Assembly (NCBI GenBank): GCA_051530055.1
Contig: CM121341.1
Location: forward strand, 8,246,001 to 8,310,000
Source of the DNA: Neoechinorhynchus agilis
Taxonomy: Eukaryota > Acanthocephala
Direction: 5' to 3'
Length of the DNA stretch: 64,000 bases
Shown: in pieces, positions 23,301-36,190 of the stretch
How positions within the stretch are numbered: position 1 is the first letter of the stretch
How the letters are laid out: every line of letters begins with the position of its first letter
The notes under the pieces: generated by a model
Seen by the model: only the letters and a program-made list of their open reading frames with translations
What the model was told of the DNA's origin: nothing
Databases searched by the model: none
Made by a program: the position numbers and the translations under genes

Positions 23301-25720
23301 GACGAGCGTTAGCTCATCGAAATCTTACGAAACAGCCGCTAATGCGCTTGAATTCGTAAAGAAACAACCAAATGCTCGACTCGCGTTCATCACTCAATAT
23401 GACAATGAAATAACCTCAATGATTGTAGGAATTCTCAAAAGTCTAAAAACTCAATCAGCCAAACGGCACGCGATTCATCGACTGCTAGCTTCAAATGAAA
23501 GCGTCAGTGAAACAGTTAAAAAGTACGTGAATTCTAAAGAAGGCATTAAGCAAATCAAAACGACTTTAAAAGTTCATAAAACACTCAGTAATCTGGAACG
23601 TGATTGGATTGCTGTCAACGGTCGTTTACTAATCCTTGATAATCCTTTAACCGCAGACGACTTCAATATTCTATCGAAAAAGTATTGCCCAAACCAACAG
23701 CTCACAGCACGAGTTCACAAATTAACAAATGGCGATAACACCAACTCTCTACGAATATTGGCTCACCTTTCTCGATTTAACATTCACTCTTCGTCACAAT
23801 CGGATAGGATGATTATCGATTCCCCGGAACCTGATTTTACACTTAATACGCCAAATTCAACTTTTAGAGTCGATTTATTCGTAGACGTCGCTTCAAAAGA
23901 AGCTCAACAAGTGATTCCACTCGTGAAAGAAATTCTAGTTTCTAGATCGATCATTAATTTTTATCTTCTCTCTCAAAATACCTTGGCTGAGCTCCCAATC
24001 ACTTCATTGTATCGATTTTCTACTCCCGGAATGAATTTGAGTTTTAAGGATGTATGGCCGACGGGGCAACTTTTCACCGTTTCTGTGGAGACTCCACATT
24101 CATGGATGATAGAGACGCTAAAGACGGACTATGACCTTGATAATCTCAAGATTGATTCTTTGGTGTACAAGGAAGTGCTTGAAACTGAATTTAGGTTAGA
24201 GTATTTGCTGGTTGAAGGGCGATGTACGGAACTTACTTCTCAGGGTTCTCCTCGAGGACTCGAGATACAGTTAAAAGATGGCTATGTGTGTGTGCAGGTT
24301 CAAAGAGGAAGGCGTGGACGGTTTTAAGATGACTTAGATACTTGCATACGCACACATTAACCATCAGATACAAAGTGGATTCGACGATCGGTACTCCGAC
24401 CATCGCTTTGATACACTGGTCATGGCCAATTTCGGCTACTTTCAGCTTAAATCTGAACCCGACGTTTATACACTTTCACTGACCGGACAATCCGCCGATA
24501 ATTATAAACTTATTAATGACACTGACAATGGAATCATTGTAAGGGCAGACAGTCTACATGGACAAATGATTGATGTTCATGCTGTTCTTACTGGCTCACC
24601 CGTAACTCAAGACGAACAAAAGGATCCCAAAGAGTCTATGTCAGAAGGATTGCCACACACACATAGAGATATTTGTGTCTTTTTTTCTTAAAAATTCTTA
24701 TTGGCCAATTTTTCATTTGATCGTTTTTGTCCCTTCTTTGTTGGAAAAAATGGTGGTAACTACTTCTGTGATATTTGGTCCACTTTCTACAATCGGATAA
24801 CCGGGCAGCCGAGTCAATCTAAACAATCTTCCCAAGACAATCTAAACATATTTTCCATTGCCTCCGGACACCTTTACGAACGTTTTATTCGTATAATGAT
24901 GTTGAGTGTTACAAAGCAACTGAAAAGGCCGGAACAAACACGAGTTAAATTCTGGTTCCTCAAAAACTTTCTATCTCCTCAGTTTGCACAATTTTTACCG
25001 TTTTATGCCAAAAAGTATGGGTTTGAGTATGAATTAGTTCAGTACAAATGGCCACGGTGGTTGACAGTTCATCCAACAGAGAAACAAAGACTTATTTGGG
25101 GATTCAAGATTTTGTTTCTCGACGTCCTTTTTCCTCTTAATGTAACAAAGATTATCTTTGTGGACGCCGATCAAGTAGTGAGAACCGACCTTTGTGAATT
25201 ACGAGATCTTGATCTTCATGGAGCGGCATATGGATACACACCGTTTTGTGATTCCCGCCGGGATATGGAAGGATATCGATTTTGGAAACAAGGATATTGG
25301 AAAACGCATCTGGGATCTAGAAAATACCATATTAGTGCTCTTTACGTTGTGGATTTAATAAAGTTTCGACAATTGGCGGCTGGAGATCGTCTTCGTGGTC
25401 AATATTTTGCTCTCAGTCATGATAAAGACTCTTTAAGTAATCTGGACCAGGATCTGCCTAATAATATGATCCATCAAGTCGATATATTTTCTCTTCCTCA
25501 AGATTGGCTTTGGTGTGAGACGTGGTGCGATGACGAAAGCAAGAAGAGGGCAAAAACCATCGATTTGTGCAATAATCCAAAGACCAAGGAGCCTAAGCTC
25601 CAATCGGCAATGCGAATCATACCTGAGTGGACAAATCTTGACAATGAAGTCAGAGAAACAATGAAAGAGTGGATGGAACAGGAGTACAACCAAAACCATG
25701 CCCACCATGAAGAACTGTGA
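20368..25720 (+). CDS. UGGT: UDP-glucose:glycoprotein glucosyltransferase, at least six exons
   Basis: This ER folding sensor re-glucosylates N-glycans on misfolded glycoproteins for calnexin/calreticulin binding. The signal peptide is residues 1-24. Thioredoxin-like and beta regions follow ([18 protein letters not shown]). The C-terminal GT24 domain is about 290 residues, with the metal-binding motif [61 protein letters not shown] and WCETWCDD. The last four residues are HEEL, an ER-retention signal. Exons are 20368 to about 21188, about 21600-22239, 22535-22597, 22669-24285, 24368 to about 24680, and about 24760-25720. The small 63-nt exon and its flanking introns fit human UGGT exactly. 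Two joins are abnormal: no AG acceptor precedes the exon near 21600, and none precedes the last exon, where TAA at 24689-24691 stands in an otherwise continuous frame. This may be unusual splicing, a decayed gene or assembly error. Total length of about 1,480 residues is normal. Confidence 0.93.
21275..21352 (-). ncRNA. Hammerhead-like PLE end inside the UGGT first intron
   Basis: The minus strand reads CTGAAGA, one G, GCGAGG, ATA, CCTCGC, GAAATATTTCGAATAAATA. The CTGANGA and GAAA boxes are intact and the six-pair helix II between them is perfect. Helix I is not obvious, so activity is doubtful as it stands. It is the second-best core in the window. Confidence 0.5.
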
Positions 25721-27084
25721 ATTTTCGAAGTTGGCATGAGTGCAACCGGGGTAACGATTTTGTGCTCTCATAAATGTACAAATATTTCCTAAAATGGACT
25801 TTTTTGTTGAGAAAGTGTTTGATTTGTGTCCTAAAGTTAACATTTTATTCACTTCTTTGGCGCAATTTTCAAAGTCTCTAAAAAGTGAATTTCGATGGCA
25901 TCAAATTAACGTAGATTTTACCCATTGATTATTTCCAATTTTATCGTGGATTTCTTTAAACGCGTATTTATATTATAATATTTAGAATTGTAAGATTTAG
26001 GAACTTCAATTTTTTTTCTCAGACGAAACTGAATTATCTGATAACTATCCATCGAGTAAATATTTCGCATCTATCAAAGTGTTCGTATGGATTATTTTAG
26101 CGAAGCCAATTTTTAAAAGAATTATTAAATTTCGTTGAGAATAACTTTCGGTGCGAATTTAACTTCTTTTTTTGGTGACTCTACTACATTCTGATGAGGG
26201 GACTAAGGTCTCGAAATATTAGTGGAATAAATGTTAATTTTTCTCGGAGCGATAAAGAGTCACCCAAAAAAGAAATTATTAAATTGATTAAATAGCCGTC
26301 TTTATGCTAGTGGGAAAATCGCAGGATGAGGTTACTGGGCTTTTTATTAATTATAAGCTTCCTATTTTAGCCGTGCAACGTTTTAACCTTTTATATCTCC
26401 CATTTTCAGATACTTCACCTGGTGACTGTTTTGCGGTTTGGATAAAATTCAGGCATTCGTGCCAATTCGCACAATTTTCAAGATTTTTAAACTAAAAATT
26501 CAGTAGAAATCTACCTGTTTTTTTAGGGCGTGCTCAACACCTTAATATTTTTCATCCTTAGACTTTTTCTCGCGATTGGTCCATTGACCGCGATAACCAA
26601 TGAAGGTTCCATCTAAAAGAGGATACATGCTGATGGCACTTTTTCCACATTTAAAATGAGTACTTTATCCGATTCGTCTCACGAATGCGTTGGCAGCTTC
26701 ATATCTTAACCTTTGTCTAGACTACATGGTCAATCGTGTTGTTCAGTTTCATCAAATATCATCATTCCTTTTTTCTCAGCATCTTCATAGCACTATCGCT
26801 TTTATTATTTTGCCACCCCGGATATGTCGGAATTATCCGACAAGTGAAATATCGGGGAAATAATGCCCGGAGTGTCAAAACTAAGAAAAAGAAAGTATCT
26901 TTTCGGGTGAAACGCTGTTGAATTCCCTTTTCACAATCCTGTGGTTACCTAAAAGTTTAGATTGTTTGAGTTGTTCGGGCATCCCCCAAGTGTCCTACAA
27001 TCGAATAAACGCGAATATATGTATTTGTCAGTGCGTCTGGGATGAGCTTGTCGTCCCTTTGAAATTCTACATATTAAAAAATAT
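25721..27084. other. Mostly non-coding interval between UGGT and the Mff-like gene
   Basis: Contains the hammerhead-like structure at 26161-26282 and a second PLE-end motif at about 26815-26865 (gtcggaattatccgacaagtgaaatatcgg, split over a short dyad). Short plus-strand frames at 26304-26495, 26736-26921 and 26918-27115 have no recognisable domains. Confidence 0.4.
26161..26282 (+). ncRNA. Candidate hammerhead ribozyme with long helix I
   Basis: All conserved parts are present in order. CTGATGA is at 26191-26197. Helix II is GGGAC with loop TAAG and GTCTC (one extra G). GAAA is at 26213-26216, followed by a short, weak helix III region and the cleavage triplet ATA ending at 26229. Helix I closes at once by ACATT (26186-26190) pairing with AATGT (26230-26234). 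Further out, GGTGACTCT (26174-26182) pairs perfectly with AGAGTCACC (26256-26264), and the T-rich/A-rich flanks extend it. Helix III has only about two pairs, as described for PLE and retrozyme hammerheads thought to act as dimers. No protein remnant adjoins, so it is a solo end or a non-autonomous unit. Cleavage is untested. Confidence 0.65.
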
Positions 27085-27743
27085 TCAAGACATCAAATTT
27101 CGCAGAACCCGATAAGCTGACAAGAACGCGTATCCTGCTAGGGCGGAATAAATCAATCGATCGCGTCTTGCACGATATTGACTCTCTTTTTCCAATTCAT
27201 CGATTCTTTGTTTAAGAGATTTTATCCTGCGTAAGGAAGGCGTTGGTATATCTGAACTACGAATCGAAATATCTCTCGGGCCAATTTCACATAACTCCCT
27301 GCAGAAAACTATTCCCGGTAGATCATTTTACGCTTCTTTTCTCCCCCCCTTAAATAAATGATCCATCGTTGTTCGCCATTGCTTTTATCCAGCTCACTTG
27401 AATCTTCATCGTCGATATTTTCAGCGACGGTAGCACTGTCATCTGCCATTCCGGAATCAATGTCATCGTCATCCGGACTTGATTCCTCCCCGATAGGTTT
27501 GATGTGATAGCCTTCAAGCTTAACCGGAGGTTCATTTAATTCAATAACACCAATAGATCTCGAGAAATACGTATTCATATTGTGATCATCGTCCATGAGT
27601 GTCCGTGGAAATGCGTCATCTACATATACCGATTTGTGATATCCACCAGAAAGTGTTGGCTTTATACATAAGGGAACCTCCATCGAAGTCTCGGGAACTT
27701 TTCCACCAATGTAATCTTCATTTCGGTCTTCTTTAGTGTTCAT
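27085..27743 (-). CDS. Mitochondrial fission factor (Mff/Tango11)-like tail-anchored protein
   Basis: Mff is an outer mitochondrial and peroxisomal membrane adaptor that recruits the dynamin Drp1. The C-terminal exon (about 27300-27085) encodes IPTPSLRRIKSLKQRIDELE, then a basic YRARRDR segment and a single hydrophobic anchor (LIYSALAGYAFLSAY) ending RVLRNLMS. This is the coiled-coil, basic, tail-anchor order of Mff, and the LRR..I..L..R...LE spacing is close to the animal family. The upstream frame (ATG 27741, about 140 residues) is acidic and low-complexity, with a VPETSMEVPLCIKPT stretch that may correspond to the N-terminal Mff motif, but this is weak. The intron between them is not resolved: a ttttctgcag acceptor near 27300 is clear, but the donor phase does not fit the obvious GT sites. 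Confidence 0.65.
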
Positions 27744-29436
27744 TGTACCGACACAAGGTGCTAAAAAGTGCCTAAAGAATGGTACGCCTTAAAAGGAACC
27801 ATGGAAGCGGTTGTCAGGCGTGCGACGAATGCGTGAAAAAGAACATCCGAAACTAGAAGACGTTACTCAGCTATGTGAGTTCGTCGCGTCGAGATATCAA
27901 AAATGCCGAGACGTGTACATGACTGCGCACATAAAGCATTTCTGAATTATGGGGGTTTTGTTTAAAAAAGTATTTTGGCTACAGTGTTCTCAAACGAAAA
28001 GGGAAAATATTGTTTTGAACGGGAAAACAAATACCATTAGCATTCGTGGTTCGTCTTTCTAAATAGTTCTTTCATTCTTGCAAAACAATCATAAGATTGA
28101 AAGTTTATTTGTTTTCAGCATGAAATCTGTGTACATCTTTTTGAATTTGCAACCAATATTCACGAAAAAAAAGGAAATTATTATAAAAACGTTTCGCTTC
28201 CAACGTTCGTTGCATCAGGTGGCAGTTCTCACTTTGCCTTGTGAAAATAAGAAACATTTCCTAGCTTTGGTATAACGTGGGGAAAAGGGCGGTCACGCTT
28301 ATTAGGCGCAAGATATTAACTGAGAATCGATATAGATGCTTTAAAGGTCAATGCGAAACGATACGCTAAAGAACGTGCTATTCAAAGCTCGAACTAAGAC
28401 TCAAGAACGTTGAGAAATACTGTCAAACCCCACGAATATCCAAATAAACAGTTCGATAATATCTTCGTTATTAAAAACGGTAAAGCATATCATTTTACTG
28501 TTTAATCACTGAAAGAGAAAATCCTTCGGGTTAATCAAAGTATACTTTTGGTGAAATAATCAACCGGTTATAACTTATTTGAGATATTTCGAAGGAGGCA
28601 ACTTCGCTAACATATTTTTAAAAACTCATAAAAATATCGTGAACAAACAAAGGAACCAATAAATCCTTTTAATTTTTAGCCCATACGCCAAACATTTCAC
28701 TGGTTCACCAAAATTGAGTCGAGACACATCCAAAAATTCTAAATATTAATAAGGATATTCGGGTAAAATCTCAGTTCCCATTAATCCATGTTTGATAGGG
28801 AAACATCTAATCCTATTCAGCGTCCATTCCGAATGGAAAATGCGATAATCTCAAGTAATTAATCGTAGGAATGTGCCCAAACAAATTTAGAAATTTTCAT
28901 AAGTTATGTCTATGACAAATAAGATCTTTAGCGTAATCAATAAACAAGCGAACTACAAATTAGATGCATATATATCCAAAAATTGCGTAAACATTTGAAC
29001 TACTTTACAATTCCGAAGATTCAGTTAAAGATTTCGAAAAATCTTATAAATTCGCATCCACATGGAAAATTGTAAAGCATTCCATTTTCGAATTATAAAC
29101 CACAGAACAATAATGAGCACCATTGATTCTCGTTCGATTTAAAGAAACAAACTTGCATGAACAAAGCAGAATATTTTCATAAAAGACTTAAGATTAAATA
29201 TACGAAAATTAGTAGTCTTTTTAGCCGTCCGTTCGATTGAATGAAGCTTCGGTCCTTATAAATATTTTTTATTTTTAACTAAAAAATAATACATCTTACA
29301 AGAATCAAAAGATGTACAAAATCCATGCTTAATGAATTCTTCGAAAACCATTCAGGCTAAGAAACTCGAATGTTCTAAAGTTCAATATTAAAGGCTTCAA
29401 CAAATGCCACCTATAAAAATTTCATATGAATAAAAA
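27744..29436. other. Non-coding interval
   Basis: No supported gene. At 28517-28625 there is another PLE-terminal-like block. The minus strand reads gcctccttcgaaatatctc, and the flank aaatccttcggg matches that at 7030. The rest up to the 393-bp array is AT-rich with stops in all frames. Confidence 0.35.
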
Positions 29437-32400
29437 AATACGAATTATGTGCACCTGTTCGCAAAAAGCATTCGAATGTTTTGAATAACAGAATCTGACG
29501 TCATTGATTGTAAACAATTCTTTCTTTGAGACCGTCACAGGATTCTTCTTCAAAGAATGCATAAAAGTATTGAAGGCAAATTCCGCATTTTTATTGATCA
29601 ATTAAGATTTTTCACTTTTAGCTTCTAACGAGCAAATAAACAAAGACGGTTGTTATCGTAAACATTTTACTGTTGACATTCACATTTCGCTTCGGCGCGC
29701 ACTTCGATGTTGATTCCGCTGTAATGTCAGCAAGGCGGAGTTTTTTGATGAACGTCATTTCTATAAGCCAAAAACCAACATTTTTCGCTTTTATGGGAGA
29801 TGCCCAATACAAAAATTCAACTGAATAAAAAATACGAATTATGTGCACCTGTGCAAAAAAACATTCGAATGTTAATAACAGAATCTGACGTCATTGATTG
29901 TAAACAACTCTTTCTTTGCGAGGACTTCATCACCACAATTTTCGAAATGCATAAAAGTATTTAAATAGGCAAATTCCGCATTTTTATTGATCAATTGAGA
30001 TTTTTCACTTTGACGTTCTTACGAGCAAATAAACAAAGACGGTTGTTATCGTCAGCGTTTTACTGTTGACATTCACATTTCGCTTTCGGCGCGCACTTCG
30101 ATGTTGATTCCGCTGTAATGTCAGCAAGACGGAGGTTTTTTGATGAACGTCATTTCTGTAAGCCAAAAACCAACATTTTTCGCTTTGTAGGAGATGCCCA
30201 ATACAAAAAATTCAACTGAATAAAAAGATACGAATTATGCGCACCTGTGCCAAAAAAACATTCGAATGTTAATAACAGAATCTGACGTCATTGATTGTAA
30301 ACAACTCTTTCTTTGAGACCGTCACAGGATTCTTCTTCAAAGAATGCATAAAAGTATTGAAGGCAAATTCCGCATTTTTATTGATCAATTAGGATTTTTC
30401 ACTTTTAGCTTCTAACGAGCAAATCAACAAAGACGGTTGTTATCGTAAACATTTTACTGTTGACATTCACATTTCGCTTCGGCGCGCACTTCGATGTTGA
30501 TTCCGCTGTAATGTCAGCAAGACGGAGTTTTTTGATGGAGCATCATTTCTATAAGCCAAAAACCAACATTTTTCGCTTTTATGGGAGATGCCCAATACAA
30601 AAAATTCAACTGAATAAAAAGATACGAATTATGTGCACCTGTGCCAAAAAAACATTCGAATGTTAATAACAGAATCTGACGTCATTGATTGTAAACAATT
30701 CTTTCTTTGAGACCGTCACAGGATTCTTCTTCAAAGAATGCATAAAAGTATTGAAGGCAAATTCCGCATTTTTATTGATCAATTAAGATTTTTCACTTTT
30801 AGCTTCTAACGAGCAAATCAACAAAGACGGTTGTTGTCGTAAACATTTTACTGTTGACATTCACATTTCGCTTCGGCGCGCACTTCGATGTTGATTCCGC
30901 TGTAATGTCAGCAAGACGGAGTTTTTTGATGAACGTCATTTCTATAAGCCAAAAACCAACATTTTTCGCTTTTATGGGAGATGCCCAATACAAAAAATTC
31001 AACTGAATAAAAAAATACGAATTATGTGCACCTGTTCGCAAAAAGCATTCGAATGTTTTGAATAACAGAATCTGACGTCATTGATTGTAAACAATTCTTT
31101 CTTTGAGACCGTCACAGGATTCTTCTTCAAAGAATGCATAAAAGTATTGACAAATTCCGCATTTTTATTGATCAATTAGGATTTTCACTTTTTAGCTTCT
31201 AACGAGCAAATAAACAAAGACGGTTGTTATCGTCGATAAGCATTTTACTGTTGACATTCACATTCGCTTCGGCGCGCACTTCGATGTTGATTCCGCTGCA
31301 ATGTCAACCGCAAGACGAGTTTTGATGAACGTCATTTCTGTAAATGAAAACCCAACATTTTCACTTTGTAGGAATGCAATACAAAAAATTCGCTGAATAA
31401 AAAAATACGAATTATGTGCACCTGTACCAAAAAAAACATTCGAATGTTAATAACAGAATCTGACGTCATCGATTGTAAACAACTCTTTCTTTGAGACCGT
31501 CACAGGATTCTTCTTCAAAGAATGCATAAAAGTATTGAGAGAGCAAATTCCGCATTTTTTGTTAATTAATTGAGATTTTTCACTTTGACGTTCTTGCAGG
31601 CAAATAAACAAAGACGGTTGTTATCGTAAACATTTTACTGTTTACATTCACATTTCGCTTCGGCGCGCACTTCGATGTTGATTCCGCTGTAATGTCAGCA
31701 AGACGGAGTTTTTTGATGAACGTCATTTCTATAAGCCAAAAACCAACATTTTTCGCTTTTATGGGAGATGCTAAATACAAAAAATTCAACTGAATAAAAA
31801 AATACGAATTATGCGCACCTGTGCCAAAAAAAAATTCGAATGTTAATAACAGAATCTGACGTCATTGATTGTAAACAACTCTTTCTTTGAGACCGTCACA
31901 GGATTCTTCTTCAAAGAATGCATAAAAGTATTGAAGAAGAGCAAGTTTCCCGCATTTTTTATTGATCAATTAAAGGATTTTTCACTTTGACGTTCTTACG
32001 AGCAAATCAACAAAGACGGTTGTTATGGTAAACATTTTACTGTTGACATTCACATTTCGCTTCGGCGCGAACTTCGATGTTGATTCCGCTGTAATGTCAG
32101 CAAGGCGGAGTTTTTTGATGAACGTCATTTCTATAAGCCAAAAACCAACATTTTTCGCTTTTATGGGAGATGCCCAATACAAAAAATTAAACTGAATAAA
32201 AAAATACGAATTATGTGCACCTGTGCCAAAAAAACATTCGAATGTTAATAACAGAATCTGACGTCATTGATTGTAAACAACTCTTTCTTTGAGACCGTCA
32301 CAGGATTCTTCTTCAAAGAATGCATAAAAGTATTGAAGGCAAATTCCGCATTTTTATTGATCAATTGAGATTTTTCACTTTGACGTTCTTACGAGCAAAT

Positions 32401-35390
32401 AAACAAAGACGGTTGTTATCGTCAACATTTTACTGTTTACATTCACATTTCGCTTCGGCGCGCACTTCGATGTTGATTCCGCTGTAATGTCAGCAAGACG
32501 GAGTTTTTTGATGAACGTCATTTCTATAAGCCAAAAACCAACATTTTTCGCTTTTATGGGAGATGCCCAATACAAAAAATTCAACTGAATAAAAAGATAC
32601 GAATTATGCGCACCTGTGCCAAAAAAACATTCGAATGTTAATAACAGAATCTGACGTCATTGATTGTAAACAACTCTTTCTTTGAGACCGTCACAGGATT
32701 CTTCTTCAAAGAATGCATAAAAGTATTGAAGGCAAATTCCGCATTTTTATTGATCAATTAGGATTTTTCACTTTGACGTTCTTACGAGCAAATCAACAAA
32801 GACGGTTGTTATCGTAAACATTTTACTGTTGACATTCACATTTCGCTTCGGCGCGCACTTCGATGTTGATTCCGCTGTAATGTCAGCAAGACGGAGTTTT
32901 TTGATGAACGTCATTTCTATAAGCCAAAAACCAACATTTTTCGCTTTTATGGGAGATGCCCAATACAAAAAATTCAACTGAATAAAAAAATACGAATTAT
33001 GTGCACCTGTGCCAAAAAAACATTCGAATGTTAATAACAGAATCTGACGTCATTGATTGTAAACAACTCTTTCTTTGAGACCGTCACGAGTTCTTCTTCA
33101 AAGAATGCATAAAAGTATTGACAAATTCCGCATTTTATTGATCAGTTAAGTTTTTCACTTTTAGCTTCTAACGAGCAAATCAACAAAGACGGTTGTTATC
33201 GTCAACATTTTACTGTTGACATTCACATTTCGCTTCGGCGCGCACTTCGATGTTGATTCCGCTGTAATGTCAGCAAGACGGAGTTTTTTGATGAACGTCA
33301 TTTCTATGAGCCAAAAACCAATATTTTCGCTTTTGTGGGAGATGCCCAATACAAAAAATTCAACTGAATAAAAAGATACGAATTATGTGCACCTGTGCCA
33401 AAAAAAAATTCGAATGTTAATAACAGAATCTGACGTCATTGATTGTAAACAACTCTTTCTTTGAGACCGTCACAGGATTCTTCTTCAAAGAATGCATAAA
33501 AGTATTGAAGGCAAATTCCGCATTTTTATTGATCAATTAGGATTTTTCACTTTTAGCTTCTAACGAGCAAATAAACAAAGACGGTTGTTATCGTCAACAT
33601 TTTACTGTTGACATTCACATTTCGCTTCGGCGCGCACTTCGATGTTGATTCCGCTGTAACGTCAGCAAGACGGAGTTTTTTGATGAACGTCATTTCTATA
33701 AGCCAAAAACCAACATTTTTCGCTTTGTAGGAGATGCCCAATACAAAAAATTCAACTGAATAAAAAGATACGAATTATGTGCACCTGTGCCAAAAAAACA
33801 TTCGAATGTTAATAACAGAATCTGACGTCATTGATTGTAAACAACTCTTTCTTTGAGACAAATACTGATTCTTCTTCAAAGAATGCATAAAAGTATTGAA
33901 GGCAAATTCCGCATTTTTATTGATCAATTAGGATTTTTCACTTTGACGTTCTTACGAGCAAATCAACAAAGACGGTTGTTATCGTAAACATTTTACTGTT
34001 TACATTCACATTTCGCTTCGGCGCGCACTTCGATGTTGATTCCGCTGTAATGTCAGCAAAGTGCGGAGTTTTTTGATGAACGTCATTTCTATGAGCCGAA
34101 AACGTAATTTCGCTTTTGGGAGATGCAATACAAAAAATTCAACTGAATAAAAAATGCGAATTATGTGCACCTGTGCAAAAAAGCACTTCGAATGTTAATA
34201 ACAGAATCTGACGTCATTGATTGTAAACAACTCTTTGAGACCGTCACAGGATTCTTCTTCAAAGAATGCATACAAAAGTATTGACAAATTCACATTTTAT
34301 TGATCAATTGAGATTTTTTCACTTTGACGTTCTTACGAGCAAATAAACAAAAAGACGGTTGTTATCGTCAACGTGCCTGTTGACATTCACATTGCCGGCG
34401 CGCACTTCGATGTTGATTCCGCTGTAATGTCAGCAAGACGGAGTTTTTGATGAACGTCATTTCTATGAGCCAAAAACCAATAATTTCGCTTTTGTGGGAG
34501 AGATGCAATACAAAAAATTCGCTGAATAAAAATACGAATTATGTACCTGTGCCAAAAAAAAATTCGAATGTTAATAACAGAATCTGACGTCATTGATTGT
34601 AAACAATTCTTTCTTTGAGACCGTCACAGGATTCTTCTTCAAAGAATGCATAAAAGTATTGAAGGCAAATTCCGCATTTTTATTGATCAATTGAGATTTT
34701 TCACTTTGACGTTCTTACGAGCAAATAGCGTAGACGGTTATTCTCATCAACATTTTTACTGTTAGCATTCACATTTTCGCTTCAACTGCACTTCGATGTT
34801 GATTCCGCTGTAATGTCAGCAAGACGGAGTTTTTTGATGAACGTCATTTCTATAAGCCAAAAACCAACATTTTTCGCTTTTATGGGAGATGCCCAATACA
34901 AAAAATTCAACTGAATAAAAAAATACGAATTATGTGCACCTGTGCCAAAAAAACATTCGAATGTTTTGAATAACAGAATCTGACGTCATTGATTGTAAAC
35001 AACTCTTTCTTTGAGACCGTCACAGGATTCTTCTTCAAAGAATGCATAAAAGTATTGAAGGCAAATTCCGCATTTTTATTGATCAATTAAGATTTTTCAC
35101 TTTTAGCTTCTAACGAGCAAATAAACAAAGACGGTTGTTATCGTAAACATTTTACTGTTGACATTCACATTTCGCTTCGGCGCAAACTTCGATGTTGATT
35201 CCGCTGTAATGTCAGCAAGGCGGAGTTTTTTGATGAACGTCATTTCTATAAGCCAAAAACCAACATTTTTCGCTTTTATGGGAGATGCCCAATACAAAAA
35301 ATTAAACTGAATAAAAAGATACGAATTATGTGCACCTGTTCGCAAAAAACATTCGAATGTTTTTAATAACAGTGTAAAGCTCCATAAAAT
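29437..35390. repeat. About 393-bp satellite, about 15 copies
   Basis: The landmark tctgacgtcattgattg recurs about 15 times (for example 29495, 32651, 33046), with a typical spacing of 393 bp. Each unit carries one TGACGTCA palindrome-like CRE site and a GC-rich gcgcgc patch. Most units keep an open minus-strand frame of 60-97 codons (KNVGFWLIEMTFIKKLRLAD core). Two zones, about 31200-31450 and 34030-34800, are clearly more diverged, mainly by small insertions and deletions. The array ends abruptly at about 35390 beside the PLE remnant. Confidence 0.95.
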
Positions 35391-35439
35391 TTTCAAGGTT
35401 GGACTCTAAATAGCGAGGAGCTGGCTTGATAAACTGGAA

Positions 35440-36190
35440 TTTTTATAATAGCTAGAGTTGACCAATTGCCGACGTTTCAGAGATTTATTCTTTCCATCTT
35501 CTCAGGGTAACGTTAACAGTCACACAATTTGTCAAGCGCGCACGTAGAACCCAGCGTTAAACTAACGCTGACTTTAGCAATCAATTGTCACACTAATCGT
35601 AGAGTTTGAGAGTATTAAACATCTCATTGAATTTGATATTGATAATTGGTTTGTCGTTTTTAATGATTAATGCTTCGGCGGTTCTCAGTCTGTGCCTGTC
35701 GGTATCTTTGACAAGGATCTTGAAACATTTCTCAAATGGCGTTGGGTAGGATTCGTTGTGCGATTCATCCATGTGCTTCCTAATAGCGCTCGCTTTATAT
35801 GTATGTTGGTTGATTCTGTCACTCAACTTGCAAGTTGTGTAGCCAACATAAGACGCGTTACAGCCGTCTTTATTGCATGTAAATTTGTAGACAACGTTAC
35901 AGGTGTCAAGAACTGCAGTTCTGGTTTTTTCTGTCAAACATGAGTGGAGCGTTTTTGTTTTGTAAAAGCAACGGACGTCTATTCTTTTCGAGCTGTCTGT
36001 CGGCTTCGTGTGTTTATCCAGTATATCTTGCAGCTCCTTCTTTTCTCGTTTCTCGTTTGATGGATCGTCCGTTTCATAGTAGAAGGGTATTGTGTTGTCG
36101 TTTGGAATCTCTAATGGCGTACAAAGTTTCTTGTAGGCTCGTTAAGGTGAGATGCAAAGCCTCCTTGAGGGATCAAAATCTTTTCTCGGG
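35440..36190 (-). mobile_element. Penelope-like element 3' part with an intact GIY-YIG domain
   Basis: The minus-strand frame 36090-35593 reads a linker (IPNDNTIPFYYETDDPS) and then the GIY-YIG nuclease: VVYKFTCNKDGCNASYVGYT with a zinc-ligand-like Cys pair, and KLSDRINQHT. It closes with RLRTAEALIIKNDKPIINIK, the usual distal block. It is open for about 165 codons, so it is younger than the copy near 2-3 kb. After the stop, 35460-35520 on the minus strand holds ctgagaagatggaaagaataaat, a decayed version of the terminal motif. The reverse transcriptase is not seen here. The upstream side is joined to the RLE-LINE sequence. Confidence 0.75.

Noticed and set aside
25433-25852. Minus-strand frame of 139 codons
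   Set aside because: Antisense of the highly conserved UGGT catalytic exon.
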